Shown here: positions 18,031 to 27,032 of the stretch, one piece after another | Position numbering within the stretch: the stretch's first letter is position 1 | Layout: each line of letters opens with the position of its first letter | Assembly (NCBI RefSeq): GCF_020873875.1 | Contig: NZ_JAHWGU010000021.1 | Location: 1-64,000, forward strand | DNA from: Actinoplanes sp. DH11 | Lineage (GTDB): Bacteria; Actinomycetota; Actinomycetes; Mycobacteriales; Micromonosporaceae | DNA: 64,000 nucleotides | Direction: 5' to 3' | Notes under the pieces: generated by a model | Databases searched by the model: none | What the model was told of the DNA's origin: nothing | Seen by the model: the letters and a program-made list of their open reading frames with translations, nothing else | Position numbers and translations under genes: made by a program

Positions 18031-21000
18031 TCACCTGAAATCGCGGGATGCCGGTGTCACCGGCGGTGTCACCGACTCCAGCCGGTCCGCGACCAGGTTC
18101 AGCACCCCCTCCACCTTCTCCAGCCGCCCCCGGACCAGCAGCGCCGTGCTGCTCCGGGCCACCCGCCGGTACCGCAGCCAGAGCCCCGGCGAACACGTCA
18201 CGTTGAGCATCCCGGTCTCGTCCTCCAGGTTCACGAACGTCACCCCGCCCGCCGTGGCCGGCCGCTGCCGGTGCGTGACGATCCCGCCGACCCGGATCCG
18301 GGTGCCCGCCGGCACCTCGCCCAGCCGGTCCACCGGGAGCGCGCCGGCCGCCTCGAACTGCTCGCGGAGAAACCGGGCCGGATGCGTCTCCGGCGACAAC
18401 CCGGTCGCCCAGACGTCGGCGACCAGCACGTCCACCTCACTCATCCCGGGCAGCATCGGCGCCTCGACACCTGTCACCGTGCCGGGCAGCCGGTCCGGCT
18501 TGTCCTGGGCGGCCGCGCCGGCGGCCCAGAGCGCCTCCCGGCGGGACAGCCCGAAACTCGCGAAGGCGTCGGCGGTGGCGAGCGCCTCCAGGTGGGCGGC
18601 GGAGCATCCGGTACGCCGTGCGAGATCCGTCATCGACCGATAAGGACCATGCTCCTGGCGCTCCTTCTCGATCCTTCCGGCGAGCTCGGCCCCGATCGTG
18701 CGAATGCTGGACAGGCCCTGACGCACCGCCGGGCCGCGCAGTCCCCACGCGTGCGGAGGCTCCCCGGCCGCGGCCTTTCGCCGGGTCTCCGGCGTCGTCT
18801 CCAGCGTCGCCGCCGCCGCACTGCGGTTGATGTCCGGCCGGCGCACCTCGACACCGTGCCGCCGCGCGTCGTCCACCAGGGACTGCGGTGAGTAGAAGCC
18901 CATCGGCTGCGCGTTGAGCAACGCCGCGCAGAACGCCGCCGGGTGGTACCGCTTCAGCCACGCGCTCGCGTACACCAGGTAGGCGAAACTCATCGCGTGG
19001 CTCTCCGGGAAGCCGTAACTGGCGAACGAGGCGAGCTTGTGGAACAGGTCGTCGGCCAGCTCGCCGGTGATCCCGTTACCGGCCATCCCGTCGTACAGTC
19101 GCTTTTTGATCCTCTCCATCCGCTCCACCGACCGCTTCGCGCCCATCGCCCGCCGCAACTGATCAGCTTCGGACGGGTCGAAGCCGGCCACGTCGATCGC
19201 GAGTTGCATCAACTGTTCCTGGAAGAGTGGCACGCCCAAGGTCTTGGCCAGCGCGTTCTCCATCAGGGGATGCGGCACGGCGGGCGGCTCCAGACCGTTC
19301 TTGCGCCTGATGTACGGGTGGACCGAACCGCCCTGAATCGGTCCCGGGCGGATGAGGGCCACCTCGATCACCAGGTCGTAGAACTCCCGCGGCTTGAGCC
19401 GGGGCAGGGTGGCCATCTGGGCGCGGCTCTCCACCTGGAAGACGCCGACCGAGTCCGCCCGGCAGAGCATCTCGTAGACCTCGCCGTCGTCGAGCGGCAT
19501 CGTGGCGATGTCCAGTTCGTCCTCAATCATGTCGTACGCGTAGTGCAGCGCCGACAACATCCCGAGGCCGAGCAGGTCGAACTTGACCAGGTCGACGGCG
19601 GCACAGTCGTCCTTGTCCCACTGCAGCACCGTGCGGCCCGGCATCCGGCCCCACTCCACCGGGCAGACCTCGATGATCGGCCGGTCGCAGATCACCATGC
19701 CGCCGGAGTGGATGCCCAGGTGCCGGGGGAAGTTCTGCACCTCGTTGGCGGCCGCGACGACGTGTTCCGGGATGTCCTCGGCGGCCGCCACGTCACCCCA
19801 GCGGTCGATCTGCTTGCTCCACGCGTCCTGCTGGCCCGGCGAGAAACCGAACGCCCGGGCCATGTCGCGCACCGCCGACCGCGGCCGGTACGAGATCACG
19901 TTCGCGACCTGGGCGGTGTGCTCCCGGCCGTACTTGGTGTAGACGTGCTGGATGACCTCCTCACGGCGGTCGGACTCGATGTCGACGTCGATGTCCGGCG
20001 GGCCGTCCCGTTCCGGCGCGAGGAACCGCTCGAACAGCAGGTTGTAGTGCACCGCGTCCACATTGGTGATCCACAGCGCGTAACAGACCGCGGAGTTGGC
20101 CGCCGACCCGCGGCCCTGGCAGTAGATCTTCTCGCGCCGGCAGAAGTCCACGATGTCGTAGACGACCAGGAAGTACCCGGGAAACCCCAGCTCCTCGATC
20201 ATGCGAAGTTCGTACTCCAGCTGCGCGTACGCCTTCGGGTGGTGACCGCCGTACCGCTGCCGGGCGCCGCGCATGGTCAGCTCGCGCAGCCAGCTCATCT
20301 CGGTGTGCCCCGGCGGCACCGGATAGTCCGGCAGGCGCGGCGCCACCAGGTCGAGGCTGAAGGCGAGGTCCTCGCCGTACATCGCGGCGTTCGCCACGGC
20401 ACCCGGGTAGTCCGCGAAACGGCGGGCCATCTCGGCACCGCTGCGCAGATGGGCCACCCCGGCCGCGGGCAGCCAGCCGTCCATGTCGTCCAGGCTGCGC
20501 CGGGCCCGGACCGCGGCCAGGGCGGTCGCGATCCGGCGACGGGACGGCGTCGCGTAGTGCACGTTCCCGGTCGCCACCACCTCCAGCCGGCGGCTCCGGG
20601 CCAGGTCGAACAGGACGTCGTTGCGGTCACCGTCGCAGGGGTCGGCGTGGTCGGTCAGTTCTACTGCCACGTTCGGGGCGCCGAAGAGGTCCACGAGCCG
20701 GTCCAGCTCGTACGCCGCCGCCTCCACACCGCCGGTCGCCAGGGCCAGCGGGACCGGGCCCTTACGACAGCCGGTCAGCACCAGCACGTGGTCCTTGAGC
20801 ACCTCGGCGACCTGCTCCAGGCTGCCGTACTCCGGTTTGCCCTTCTCCCCACCGGCCAGCTGCGACTGCGAGATCACCCGGGCCAGCCGGGCATAACCCT
20901 CGTGGCCGTGCGCCAGCGTCAGCAGGTGAGCGCCCGCCGGATCGGGTTCGCCGTTCTGCGGCCGGGTCAGCCCCAGCGACAACTCCGCCCCGAAGATCGT

Positions 21001-21357
21001 CGGCAGGTCCAGCTCGCGCGCCGCCTGGGAGAACCGGACCACGCCGTAGAAGCCGTCGTGATCGGTCACGGCCAGTCCGGTCAGACCCAGCCGGGCCGCC
21101 TCCTCGGCCAGTTCCTCAGGGTGGCTGGCGCCGTCCAGGAAGCTGAAGTTGGTGTGGCAGTGCAGTTCCGCGTACGCCGTGGTGTTCTCTTCCCGGACCA
21201 GGCCGGGCGCCGCACGGTACGGCTCGCGCTTGCGGCTCCAGGCGGGTGAATCCCCGCCGTCGCCGTCGATCGCGAGCGGGTCGACAACCGGCGGGCCCCC
21301 GCCACTGAGTGATCGCTCCAGCTGCGACCAGGGCATCTCCGGGTTGTGGAAGCCCAT
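18031..21357 (-). CDS. dnaE2: Error-prone DNA polymerase DnaE2 (ImuC)
   Basis: C-family DNA polymerase of 1108 residues acting in translesion synthesis with ImuA' and ImuB. The N-terminal PHP domain has AELHCHTNFSFLDGASHPEE and AVTDHDGFYGV. The polymerase active-site segment PDIDVDIESDRREEV lies near residue 452. The C-terminus has an OB-fold (TRIRVGGIVTHRQ, FVNLEDETGMLNV). The length and the lack of the clamp-binding extension of DnaE1 fit DnaE2. It is the last gene of the mutasome block and is separated from imuB by 100 bases of tandem repeats that copy the imuB 3' end. Induction by DNA damage is expected from family knowledge. Confidence 0.95.
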   Translation of the reverse strand: MGFHNPEMPWSQLERSLSGGGPPVVDPLAIDGDGGDSPAWSRKREPYRAAPGLVREENTTAYAELHCHTNFSFLDGASHPEELAEEAARLGLTGLAVTDHDGFYGVVRFSQAARELDLPTIFGAELSLGLTRPQNGEPDPAGAHLLTLAHGHEGYARLARVISQSQLAGGEKGKPEYGSLEQVAEVLKDHVLVLTGCRKGPVPLALATGGVEAAAYELDRLVDLFGAPNVAVELTDHADPCDGDRNDVLFDLARSRRLEVVATGNVHYATPSRRRIATALAAVRARRSLDDMDGWLPAAGVAHLRSGAEMARRFADYPGAVANAAMYGEDLAFSLDLVAPRLPDYPVPPGHTEMSWLRELTMRGARQRYGGHHPKAYAQLEYELRMIEELGFPGYFLVVYDIVDFCRREKIYCQGRGSAANSAVCYALWITNVDAVHYNLLFERFLAPERDGPPDIDVDIESDRREEVIQHVYTKYGREHTAQVANVISYRPRSAVRDMARAFGFSPGQQDAWSKQIDRWGDVAAAEDIPEHVVAAANEVQNFPRHLGIHSGGMVICDRPIIEVCPVEWGRMPGRTVLQWDKDDCAAVDLVKFDLLGLGMLSALHYAYDMIEDELDIATMPLDDGEVYEMLCRADSVGVFQVESRAQMATLPRLKPREFYDLVIEVALIRPGPIQGGSVHPYIRRKNGLEPPAVPHPLMENALAKTLGVPLFQEQLMQLAIDVAGFDPSEADQLRRAMGAKRSVERMERIKKRLYDGMAGNGITGELADDLFHKLASFASYGFPESHAMSFAYLVYASAWLKRYHPAAFCAALLNAQPMGFYSPQSLVDDARRHGVEVRRPDINRSAAAATLETTPETRRKAAAGEPPHAWGLRGPAVRQGLSSIRTIGAELAGRIEKERQEHGPYRSMTDLARRTGCSAAHLEALATADAFASFGLSRREALWAAGAAAQDKPDRLPGTVTGVEAPMLPGMSEVDVLVADVWATGLSPETHPARFLREQFEAAGALPVDRLGEVPAGTRIRVGGIVTHRQRPATAGGVTFVNLEDETGMLNVTCSPGLWLRYRRVARSSTALLVRGRLEKVEGVLNLVADRLESVTPPVTPASRDFR

Positions 21358-21375
21358 CAGCTCTCCGATCCGCTT

Positions 21376-21475
21376 CTCTGCTCAGTCATGGATCGCGTAA
21401 TCAGTCACGGATCGCGTGGTCAGTCATAGATCGCGTCGTCAGTCATAGATCGCGTGGTCAGTCATAGATCGCGTC
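21376..21475. repeat. 19-bp tandem repeat derived from the imuB 3' end
   Basis: Five units of about 19 bp, close to GACCACGCGATCTATGACT on the minus strand. The first unit is the actual last codons and stop of imuB (coding ...AIYD-stop), and the rest fill the imuB-dnaE2 gap. Each copy re-creates an ATGACTGA motif. Confidence 0.85.
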
Positions 21476-23308
21476 CACCTGCCAGCGGCCCTGCGCCAGC
21501 GACAGCAGCAACGCCCGGCCGTCCTCGAGGGTCACCTGGAACCGGGCCCGGCGGCGGGCCTCCTCCGGCGCCCACCAGCGCTCGTCCACCGGCCACGGCC
21601 CGGCCCAGCCGGTGATCCCGGCCGGCGGACGTTTCTCGATGGCGATGGTCGCCGGGGCTCCGGTCAGTTCCAGGCGGGCGCTGACACCCACCGGCTCGCC
21701 GCGTTCGTCACGCACCGTCGCGGGCATCGGGTGCTGGAGGACGATCGCCGGCGACGGCCGGGGCAGGCGGCCCGGCCAGGGCGGCAGGGCGGGCTTGCCC
21801 CGGGTGGCGCGCTTCGGCCGGCCACGGTGCAACTCGATCATCGTGACGGGCTTCTCCGGCGCTTCCGCCCTCGGCGGCTCCTGCTGACTCTGCGACCCCT
21901 CCCGCACCTCGCTCGCCGGGATCTGCGGCCTCTCCCCTGCCTCGCCCGCCGGGAACTGCGGAATCTGCGGCTCCTCCCGCGCCGCCCCCTCCGGGAACTG
22001 CGGGATCGGCCGCAGGTGGGAGACCGTGGCCGTCCGGCTCTCCAGCGGCACCGTCGCGATGCCCGGGATCGGTTCGCGGAGCGCCGCAGCCGGGCGGGAC
22101 TGCTCGCGCTCGTCGCCCCACGGCACCAGCCGTACCTGATCGTCCGCCGACCGCCCCCCACCCAGCACCATCGTGACCACCGAGTCCGGGCCGAGCAGCC
22201 CCTGCACGCGGCTGAAGGCCCGGTGCGCGCGGTCCCGCTCCGCGCCGGTCTCCCCCCACAGGCCGGGCTGAAGTCCGACGTGGACCAGCACGCCGTCCGG
22301 CACCAGCCGCAACCGCACCAGCCCCGCGGTGGGCCGGGCCGGGCCGCCGCGCCGGGCACCGGTCAGCCAGCCGTCGAGCTGCCAGCGCACCCGCTCGGCG
22401 ATCGCGGCGGCGGTGAGCGTGCCGTCGTGCCGCCACGTCCGGTGCAGTTCCTGGCCGTCCGCGGTGATCGCCTCGATCCCCAGCCGGGTACAGGCCAGCC
22501 CATGCGCGGCCAGCCGTTCGTGCAACCGCTCGGCGAGCGCCCGCCCGGCGAACGCCGCCACGTCCACCCGTTCCAGCGGCTCGTCGTAACTCTCCTCGAC
22601 CGCCACATCCAGCGGCGGCTGCCGAACCGCCAGCGGTCGATGATCGGAACCGGACGCCAGCCGATGCGCCAGGGCCCCCTCGAACCCGAACCGGGTGAGC
22701 ACGTCACTCCCCGGCAACGCCGCGAACTCGCCGAGCGTCTTCACCCCGAGCCGATTCAGCAGGTCGGTCAGGTCAGGCTTCTCCAAAGCCGAGACGGGTA
22801 CGGCGGACAGAAAGTCCCGTGTCCCGCCGACCTCCACAACCAGTCCCGTGCGTGCCGCAATCCCCGCCGCGAACACCCCGTCGGCGATCCCGACCTGGCA
22901 TTCCACGGCACACGCCTGGGCCACCTGCTCGACGATCCGCTCGGCCGCGGCCTCCTCACCGCCGAAGTACCGGGCCGGACCGCGCGCCGCCACCGCACAC
23001 GCGCCAGGCCGGACGACCTCGACACCGGCAACCACGTCCTCAATCGCCGCCACCACCGGCTCGAACGCCCGAGCATCCCGCCCCGGATCATGCTCCACCA
23101 CGATCAGTTGCGGACACCGGCTTTGCGCTTCCCGCCGCCGCAACCCCCGCCGCACCCCATCCCGCCGAGCCGCTTCGGAACACGCCAGCACCCGGTTGGC
23201 CGCAAGCACCGCAACCGGCTCCTCAGCCGGCACCCCGTCCACAATCTCGGCGGCCACCACCGGCCAGTCCGGGCACCAGACCAGCAACGTCCGCAGACCC
23301 GCCTCCAC
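21458..23308 (-). CDS. imuB: ImuB, catalytically degenerate Y-family polymerase of the mutasome
   Basis: 616 residues from GTG 23308. Y-family fold from the N-terminus (RTLLVWCPDWPVVAAE) through the little finger, but the usual catalytic Asp at the first motif is not in place, as in known ImuB adaptor proteins. It is expected to link ImuA' and DnaE2 to the beta clamp. A Pro/Gln/Glu-rich segment with imperfect PQIPQFPAG repeats lies about residues 490-550. GTG 23308 is preferred to a 110-codon upstream extension because GGAGGGGG precedes it and because homology begins exactly there. The start overlaps the stop of a 29-codon ORF (TAGTG). Confidence 0.93.
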   Translation of the reverse strand: MEAGLRTLLVWCPDWPVVAAEIVDGVPAEEPVAVLAANRVLACSEAARRDGVRRGLRRREAQSRCPQLIVVEHDPGRDARAFEPVVAAIEDVVAGVEVVRPGACAVAARGPARYFGGEEAAAERIVEQVAQACAVECQVGIADGVFAAGIAARTGLVVEVGGTRDFLSAVPVSALEKPDLTDLLNRLGVKTLGEFAALPGSDVLTRFGFEGALAHRLASGSDHRPLAVRQPPLDVAVEESYDEPLERVDVAAFAGRALAERLHERLAAHGLACTRLGIEAITADGQELHRTWRHDGTLTAAAIAERVRWQLDGWLTGARRGGPARPTAGLVRLRLVPDGVLVHVGLQPGLWGETGAERDRAHRAFSRVQGLLGPDSVVTMVLGGGRSADDQVRLVPWGDEREQSRPAAALREPIPGIATVPLESRTATVSHLRPIPQFPEGAAREEPQIPQFPAGEAGERPQIPASEVREGSQSQQEPPRAEAPEKPVTMIELHRGRPKRATRGKPALPPWPGRLPRPSPAIVLQHPMPATVRDERGEPVGVSARLELTGAPATIAIEKRPPAGITGWAGPWPVDERWWAPEEARRRARFQVTLEDGRALLLSLAQGRWQVDAIYD

Positions 23309-23397
23309 TAGACCCCCTCCAGCAGAACCCCGGCCACCGGCATCCCGGCGAACTCCACCGCGGCAACCGCCGGCAACGCACCCGGCCAGGCGCTCAT
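23308..23397 (-). CDS. 29-codon ORF locked between imuA' and imuB
   Basis: Reading MSAWPGALPA ... GVLLEGV, this ORF begins with an ATG sharing one base with the imuA' stop (TGATG) and ends in a TAG sharing one base with the imuB start (TAGTG). The product would be small, hydrophobic and weakly acidic at its end. No family is recognised. It may be a real micropeptide or only a device keeping ribosomes moving from imuA' to imuB. Its 3' part contains the imuB Shine-Dalgarno. Confidence 0.5.
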   Translation of the reverse strand: MSAWPGALPAVAAVEFAGMPVAGVLLEGV

Positions 23398-24521
23398 CAG
23401 GCCCCCTCCGGCACAGACCCGAGTTCGGCGACCAGCCGCAACCGCCCACCCGAACTCTCCGCCGCAGGCCCCCGGGCGGACGGCACCGATCCGGTCGCCG
23501 CCAAACCCCGCTCCACCGGCGCGGATCCCCCGGCAGCGGTTCCTTTGTCGGGCACGGACGCCAGCCCGGCAGCCCGTTCCGCCGGCACCGGTCCCCCACC
23601 ACCGGGCCGCACCACGGCGGCAGGCGCACCTCCATCAACGGCTTCCCCGGCGGGCACGAGGATCGGCCGCCCGGTATGCCCGAAAGCCGGCGCCCCAGCG
23701 GAAACCGACGCGGCCACCGCAGCCGGCACCCCAGCCGAAACCGGCGCGGTCGTACCCAGCGCGGCCGCGCCCAGCGCGGTCGAGCCCGACGCGGTCGCGC
23801 CCGGCGCGGTCGAGCCCGGCGCGGTCGCGCCCGGCGCGGTCGAACGGATCGGGGGGATCACGGCGGAGCGCACCGTGATGCCCGGCATCCACATGGTGAT
23901 CTCCCGGGGGCGGGCAGCCGCGCCCCGGCCGTGGGCCATGACGGTCACCTCGCGGCGCCGCAGCCGCCCCCGGCCGCGACCGAGGCCGTCCCATCGACCG
24001 TGGTCGACGCGCAGGGTCACGTCGGCGCCGGTCCAGTCGCCGAACGGGACGAGCACGCTGCCGCGCTGCCGCGCCCGTGCCGCCAACCGGCCGGTGATCG
24101 ATGTGGAGACCGGGCCGGGGACCGCCGTGACCACGACGTCCACGCCGTCGATCAGGGCGGCGACCACGGTGGGCCAGTCGGGGCCGGGGTTCGGCACCAG
24201 GGCGAGCCGGTCGAGGGCGATGCCGCTCTCCTCGGCGGCGAGCGCACCCAGCGTGGGCAGGCCGACGACCGCGCACCAGGAACCGGACCGGGAGGCGGCG
24301 GCGAGCAGGGCCAGCATCAGCGAGGTACCGCCACCGGCCGGCGCCGTCTGCCCGGCGTCCACGGACACCGTGCTCCCCCGGCGCAGCCCCCGCCCGGGCA
24401 GCAGTCCGCTCAACTCGGGCGCGACCGGCAGCATCCGGTGCGCCCCGGCCTCGTCGGTCCCGGTAGCCACCCGGACCATCCCCGCCAGGGCGGCCGCACT
24501 GCTGATCATGCGCCCCGCCAC
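23397..24521 (-). CDS. imuA': ImuA'-like RecA-fold accessory protein of the mutasome
   Basis: About 374 residues from GTG 24521 (GAGCGAGG upstream). ATG 24509 (MISSAAALAG) is the alternative. The core resembles the RecA-like ImuA' of mycobacteria: LPVAPELSGLLPGRGLRRGSTV, a glycine-rich loop replacing the ATP P-loop (APAGGGTSLMLALL), LVPNPGPDWPTVVAALIDGVD and LVPFGDWTGADVTL. It probably bridges ImuB and DnaE2/RecA. The C-terminal third is low complexity, with APGAT-type five-residue repeats from a 15-bp DNA repeat, and is longer than in mycobacteria. It is translationally chained to the small ORF and imuB. Confidence 0.82.
   Translation of the reverse strand: MAGRMISSAAALAGMVRVATGTDEAGAHRMLPVAPELSGLLPGRGLRRGSTVSVDAGQTAPAGGGTSLMLALLAAASRSGSWCAVVGLPTLGALAAEESGIALDRLALVPNPGPDWPTVVAALIDGVDVVVTAVPGPVSTSITGRLAARARQRGSVLVPFGDWTGADVTLRVDHGRWDGLGRGRGRLRRREVTVMAHGRGAAARPREITMWMPGITVRSAVIPPIRSTAPGATAPGSTAPGATASGSTALGAAALGTTAPVSAGVPAAVAASVSAGAPAFGHTGRPILVPAGEAVDGGAPAAVVRPGGGGPVPAERAAGLASVPDKGTAAGGSAPVERGLAATGSVPSARGPAAESSGGRLRLVAELGSVPEGA
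23747..23845. repeat. 15-bp in-frame repeat inside imuA'
   Basis: About six units close to GCGGTCGCGCCCGGC encode APG(A/S)T-type steps in the C-terminal tail of the ImuA'-like protein. The period keeps the frame. Confidence 0.85.
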
Positions 24522-24978
24522 GTCATGCCTCGCTCTGTGTTGCTCCTGCGGCTCACGACCGGACGGCACGCGAGCCGAAGTTCACCGACCCCCCGACCCC
24601 GGCGGCACCACCGGCCCGGCGGCACTCACCCGGTCACTCATCACTGGAGAAGAACTCGCCAGCCAACTCCGGTTCCGAAGCCTGGCGGTCGGCCGGAGGA
24701 CAACGGCCCGATTGCCGAGCCGAAGCCGGAGCTGAAAGGACCCGGACCACCCACCCTGGAAGCCCCTCGAAAGCCCGCCGGCGGGAACCACCTGCGACGC
24801 ACGCTCCGAAGTCCGCCCGAAAGGCTGTTTCGCCGAAAGCTGTCCGCCCGTGCGATCCAGCCCGCGTGGACCCGGGCCAGCCGCGTAGACCCAACCCAGC
24901 CGCGTAGATCTGGCCCAGCCGCGCGGCCCGGTCGTGGGACGCCTGGCGGGTGGGGACGCGCGGCCGCAGGGGGCCGCG
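24522..24978. other. Gap between imuA' and the HEPN gene
   Basis: 457 bases without a supportable gene. Short direct repeats of CCCAGCCGCGTAGA occur near 24875-24925. No SOS box or clear promoter was found here, so imuA' may depend on the promoter upstream of the HEPN gene or on one that I could not recognise. Confidence 0.5.
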
Positions 24979-25479
24979 TCACGCCGCCAGCGGAGGCTGG
25001 TAGGTCATGCCCAGCGAGGCCTCGGCCACGGCGACGAACTGCTCGGCGGCGCGCAGCAGGTCGTCGGCCTCGCGGGCGGTCACCACTCGTGGGATGCCGG
25101 CCTCGGCGGCGGCGCGTTTGCCGGCGCCCAGGGCGAAGTAGCCGGCCCAGTCGCTGAACTCGGGGGCCACCAGGACGAGCAGTGACCAGACGCTTGTCGC
25201 TCGGGCTCGACGGCTGGACGCCGGTGCCGGGCGGGCGCGGGCCGCGAGGACGGCGGCGGCGGCGCGCAGGGCGGCGAGGTGGGCGGCCGCGTAACGGAGG
25301 CCGTCGGGAGTCGTGTGTGTGGCCTCGATCAAGCCCGCGCGGGCGATCGACAGCAACTGGGCCGAGGAGCGGTGCGGCAGCATGTGCGCCGGGATCGCGG
25401 GCGTCTCCGCCTGGGCCGCGCCGGACGCCTGCGCCGGACCGGGAGCCGGCCGGAGCCCCGGGGCAGTAGTGCTCGCCAT
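24979..25479 (-). CDS. SAV_6107-type HEPN-domain protein
   Basis: 166 residues from ATG 25479, preceded by GGCGAGGAGA. The helical body (RSSAQLLSIARAGLIEATHTTPDGLRYAAAHLAALRAAAAVLAARARP ... VWSLLVLVAPEFSDWAGYFALGAGKRAAAEAGIPRVV described in pieces: SIARAGLIEA at about 43, SDWAGYFALGAGKR at about 108) matches the actinobacterial SAV_6107-like HEPN family of unknown function. HEPN domains often bind nucleotides or cleave RNA, but no Rx4-6H ribonuclease motif is obvious here. The gene lies upstream of the mutasome genes on the same strand, with an SOS box in its leader region, which suggests a damage-response role. Confidence 0.8.
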   Translation of the reverse strand: MASTTAPGLRPAPGPAQASGAAQAETPAIPAHMLPHRSSAQLLSIARAGLIEATHTTPDGLRYAAAHLAALRAAAAVLAARARPAPASSRRARATSVWSLLVLVAPEFSDWAGYFALGAGKRAAAEAGIPRVVTAREADDLLRAAEQFVAVAEASLGMTYQPPLAA

Positions 25480-25784
25480 GGTCGTTTCTCCTCGCCTGTT
25501 CCGCATCCGACGTAATGGTCGAACCGAGTGCCGCGGAGGAAGACGCAGCGGGGTGACACGAGTGGCGGTACGCCGGGCCGGGTGCGGAGCTTCCCCACAC
25601 CACACCCGGCCGGCACCGCCGGCGGGTCCGTCGCCCGCCACCGGGGGTCGGGGGCGGCGAGCGACGGCCTGCCATGTGCGGACCCGGGCCCGCGAAAACC
25701 CGGATCGCTGGTGCGGCGCTTCGCGGGCGCCACACCCGGGAGGCGAGCCGCGAAACACGCTCCCGGGTCAGAGCGAACGCTCTT
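25480..25784 (-). other. Long GC-rich leader of the HEPN gene
   Basis: Between the SOS box and the HEPN start lie about 300 bases without a credible ORF. Several inverted repeats are present, for example GTGTGGCGC / GCGCCGCAC near 25710-25735. It may be a structured 5' untranslated region. I recognise no riboswitch class. Confidence 0.4.
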
Positions 25785-25800
25785 TCGAACATCCGTTCTA
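25785..25800 (-). promoter_or_regulatory. LexA/SOS box
   Basis: TCGAAC-ATCC-GTTCTA matches the actinobacterial LexA consensus TCGAAC-N4-GTTCGA at 11 of 12 conserved positions. It lies in the only intergenic space upstream of the HEPN-imuA'-imuB-dnaE2 strand, about 300 bases before the HEPN start. An adjacent AGAGCG / CGCTCT dyad (25771-25784) may add to the site. Confidence 0.75.
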
Positions 25801-25897
25801 ACTACCGCAGAGACTAGCACTCACGTACGACAGAATGGCAACCTTCCCGGGCGGCTCACGGGCACTTTTTCGTACGGATGATCGACTCGAGCGAGGC

Positions 25898-26965
25898 TCA
25901 CCGCAGGAGGGACGCCTCCACCACGGCATTCCCGGCGGCCGTTCGCGCGTACAGCACATTTCGCCCGGCCCGCCGCCGCAGCACCAGCCCCGCCTCCAGC
26001 AGCACCTTCAGGTGCCGCCCCACCGACCCCAGGCCGAGTCCGGTGACCGCCACCAGCTGCGTGGTGCTCTTCGGCGGGTCGAGTTCCACGAGCACCCGCG
26101 CCCGCCCGGCACCGAGCAGCCGTTCCAGCGCGCCGGCCGCGACCGCGCCGGTGTCGGCGAGCAGCCCCGAGCACCGGTAGACCACCGCGTGCCGCCCGTC
26201 CTCCTGCGCCACCCACCCCCGGGTCATGGTCACCGGTACGAGCACGAGCTGCGTCCCCGAGATGTCCCGGGGCGGATGATCGAAGGCGTTGATCTGCAAC
26301 CGCCCCTCACCGAGCCAGCGCATCCCCTCCCGCATCCGGTCGAGGGCGGCGGCCCATCCGCCGAGGCTGAGCTGCCGGGTACGGGCCAGGATGTCCGCCT
26401 CGACGACCCGGCCGCGGCGCGCCCAGTCGGGTTCCACGGTGTGCCGCCACACCCAGGTCAGCAGATCCGCCATCCGCGGTCCCAAGTCAGGCATTCCAGA
26501 TAGATCCGAAAGCAGGGAGAGGCCAGAAACGCTGCCGCGGGAGGAGTGCCGGCCAGAGGGACGCGGGCCGGAAGGGCAGGGACCGGAGGGGCCGGCAGCG
26601 TGCGGCACCGCGGACCCGGAGAACGCCAGCCCGTCCGCGAGATCGGCGAGCACCACAGCCGGCGGCGTTGCCCGGACCGCTGCCACCTCCGCCTCGAACG
26701 ACGACTCCACCGGCGGCGGCGCGGGGGACGCGAAGTTGGCGATCCACCGGGGCCGGAGCACGGCGTCGACCAGCCGGGCGTCCACCGGGTCGGCGGCGAG
26801 CCGCTGCCGGTACGCCGCCGAGTGCGCCCGCAGGAACTCCCGCTCCCCCGGCAGCCGCACGGCGTGTTTGTGCAGCATGATCAGCCCGGCGAGGGTCTCG
26901 GCCAGCGGTGACCGGACGAACCGGCTGCCGGCGAGCGTGTCGGCGTCCACGAGCCACCAGCCCAT
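25898..26965 (-). CDS. ArsR-like winged-helix transcriptional regulator
   Basis: About 355 residues from ATG 26965, with AAAGGTGG upstream. A GTG nine bases earlier is possible. The N-terminal 250 residues resemble the effector-like region found in DUF5937-type ArsR proteins. The C-terminal winged helix (about 268-345: LGAGRARVLVELDPPKSTTQ, LGSVGRHLKVLLEAGLVLRR, GRNVLYARTAAG) is an ArsR-type DNA-binding domain. Cys pairs of metal sensors are absent, so metal sensing is unlikely. It is divergent from an MFS transporter with 67 bases between the two starts, so it probably controls that transporter. Confidence 0.8.
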   Translation of the reverse strand: MGWWLVDADTLAGSRFVRSPLAETLAGLIMLHKHAVRLPGEREFLRAHSAAYRQRLAADPVDARLVDAVLRPRWIANFASPAPPPVESSFEAEVAAVRATPPAVVLADLADGLAFSGSAVPHAAGPSGPCPSGPRPSGRHSSRGSVSGLSLLSDLSGMPDLGPRMADLLTWVWRHTVEPDWARRGRVVEADILARTRQLSLGGWAAALDRMREGMRWLGEGRLQINAFDHPPRDISGTQLVLVPVTMTRGWVAQEDGRHAVVYRCSGLLADTGAVAAGALERLLGAGRARVLVELDPPKSTTQLVAVTGLGLGSVGRHLKVLLEAGLVLRRRAGRNVLYARTAAGNAVVEASLLR

Positions 26966-27032
26966 CGCGTCCACCTTTCGCCGGTGCGCGAAACATTAAC
27001 GCCCGGCACCTGTCACCTCGAAGACTTCCGCC

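Noticed and set aside
24641..25792. 383-codon minus-strand frame starting within the SOS box
   Set aside because: It is a different frame of the HEPN gene with no homology. The HEPN frame with its own Shine-Dalgarno is the real one.
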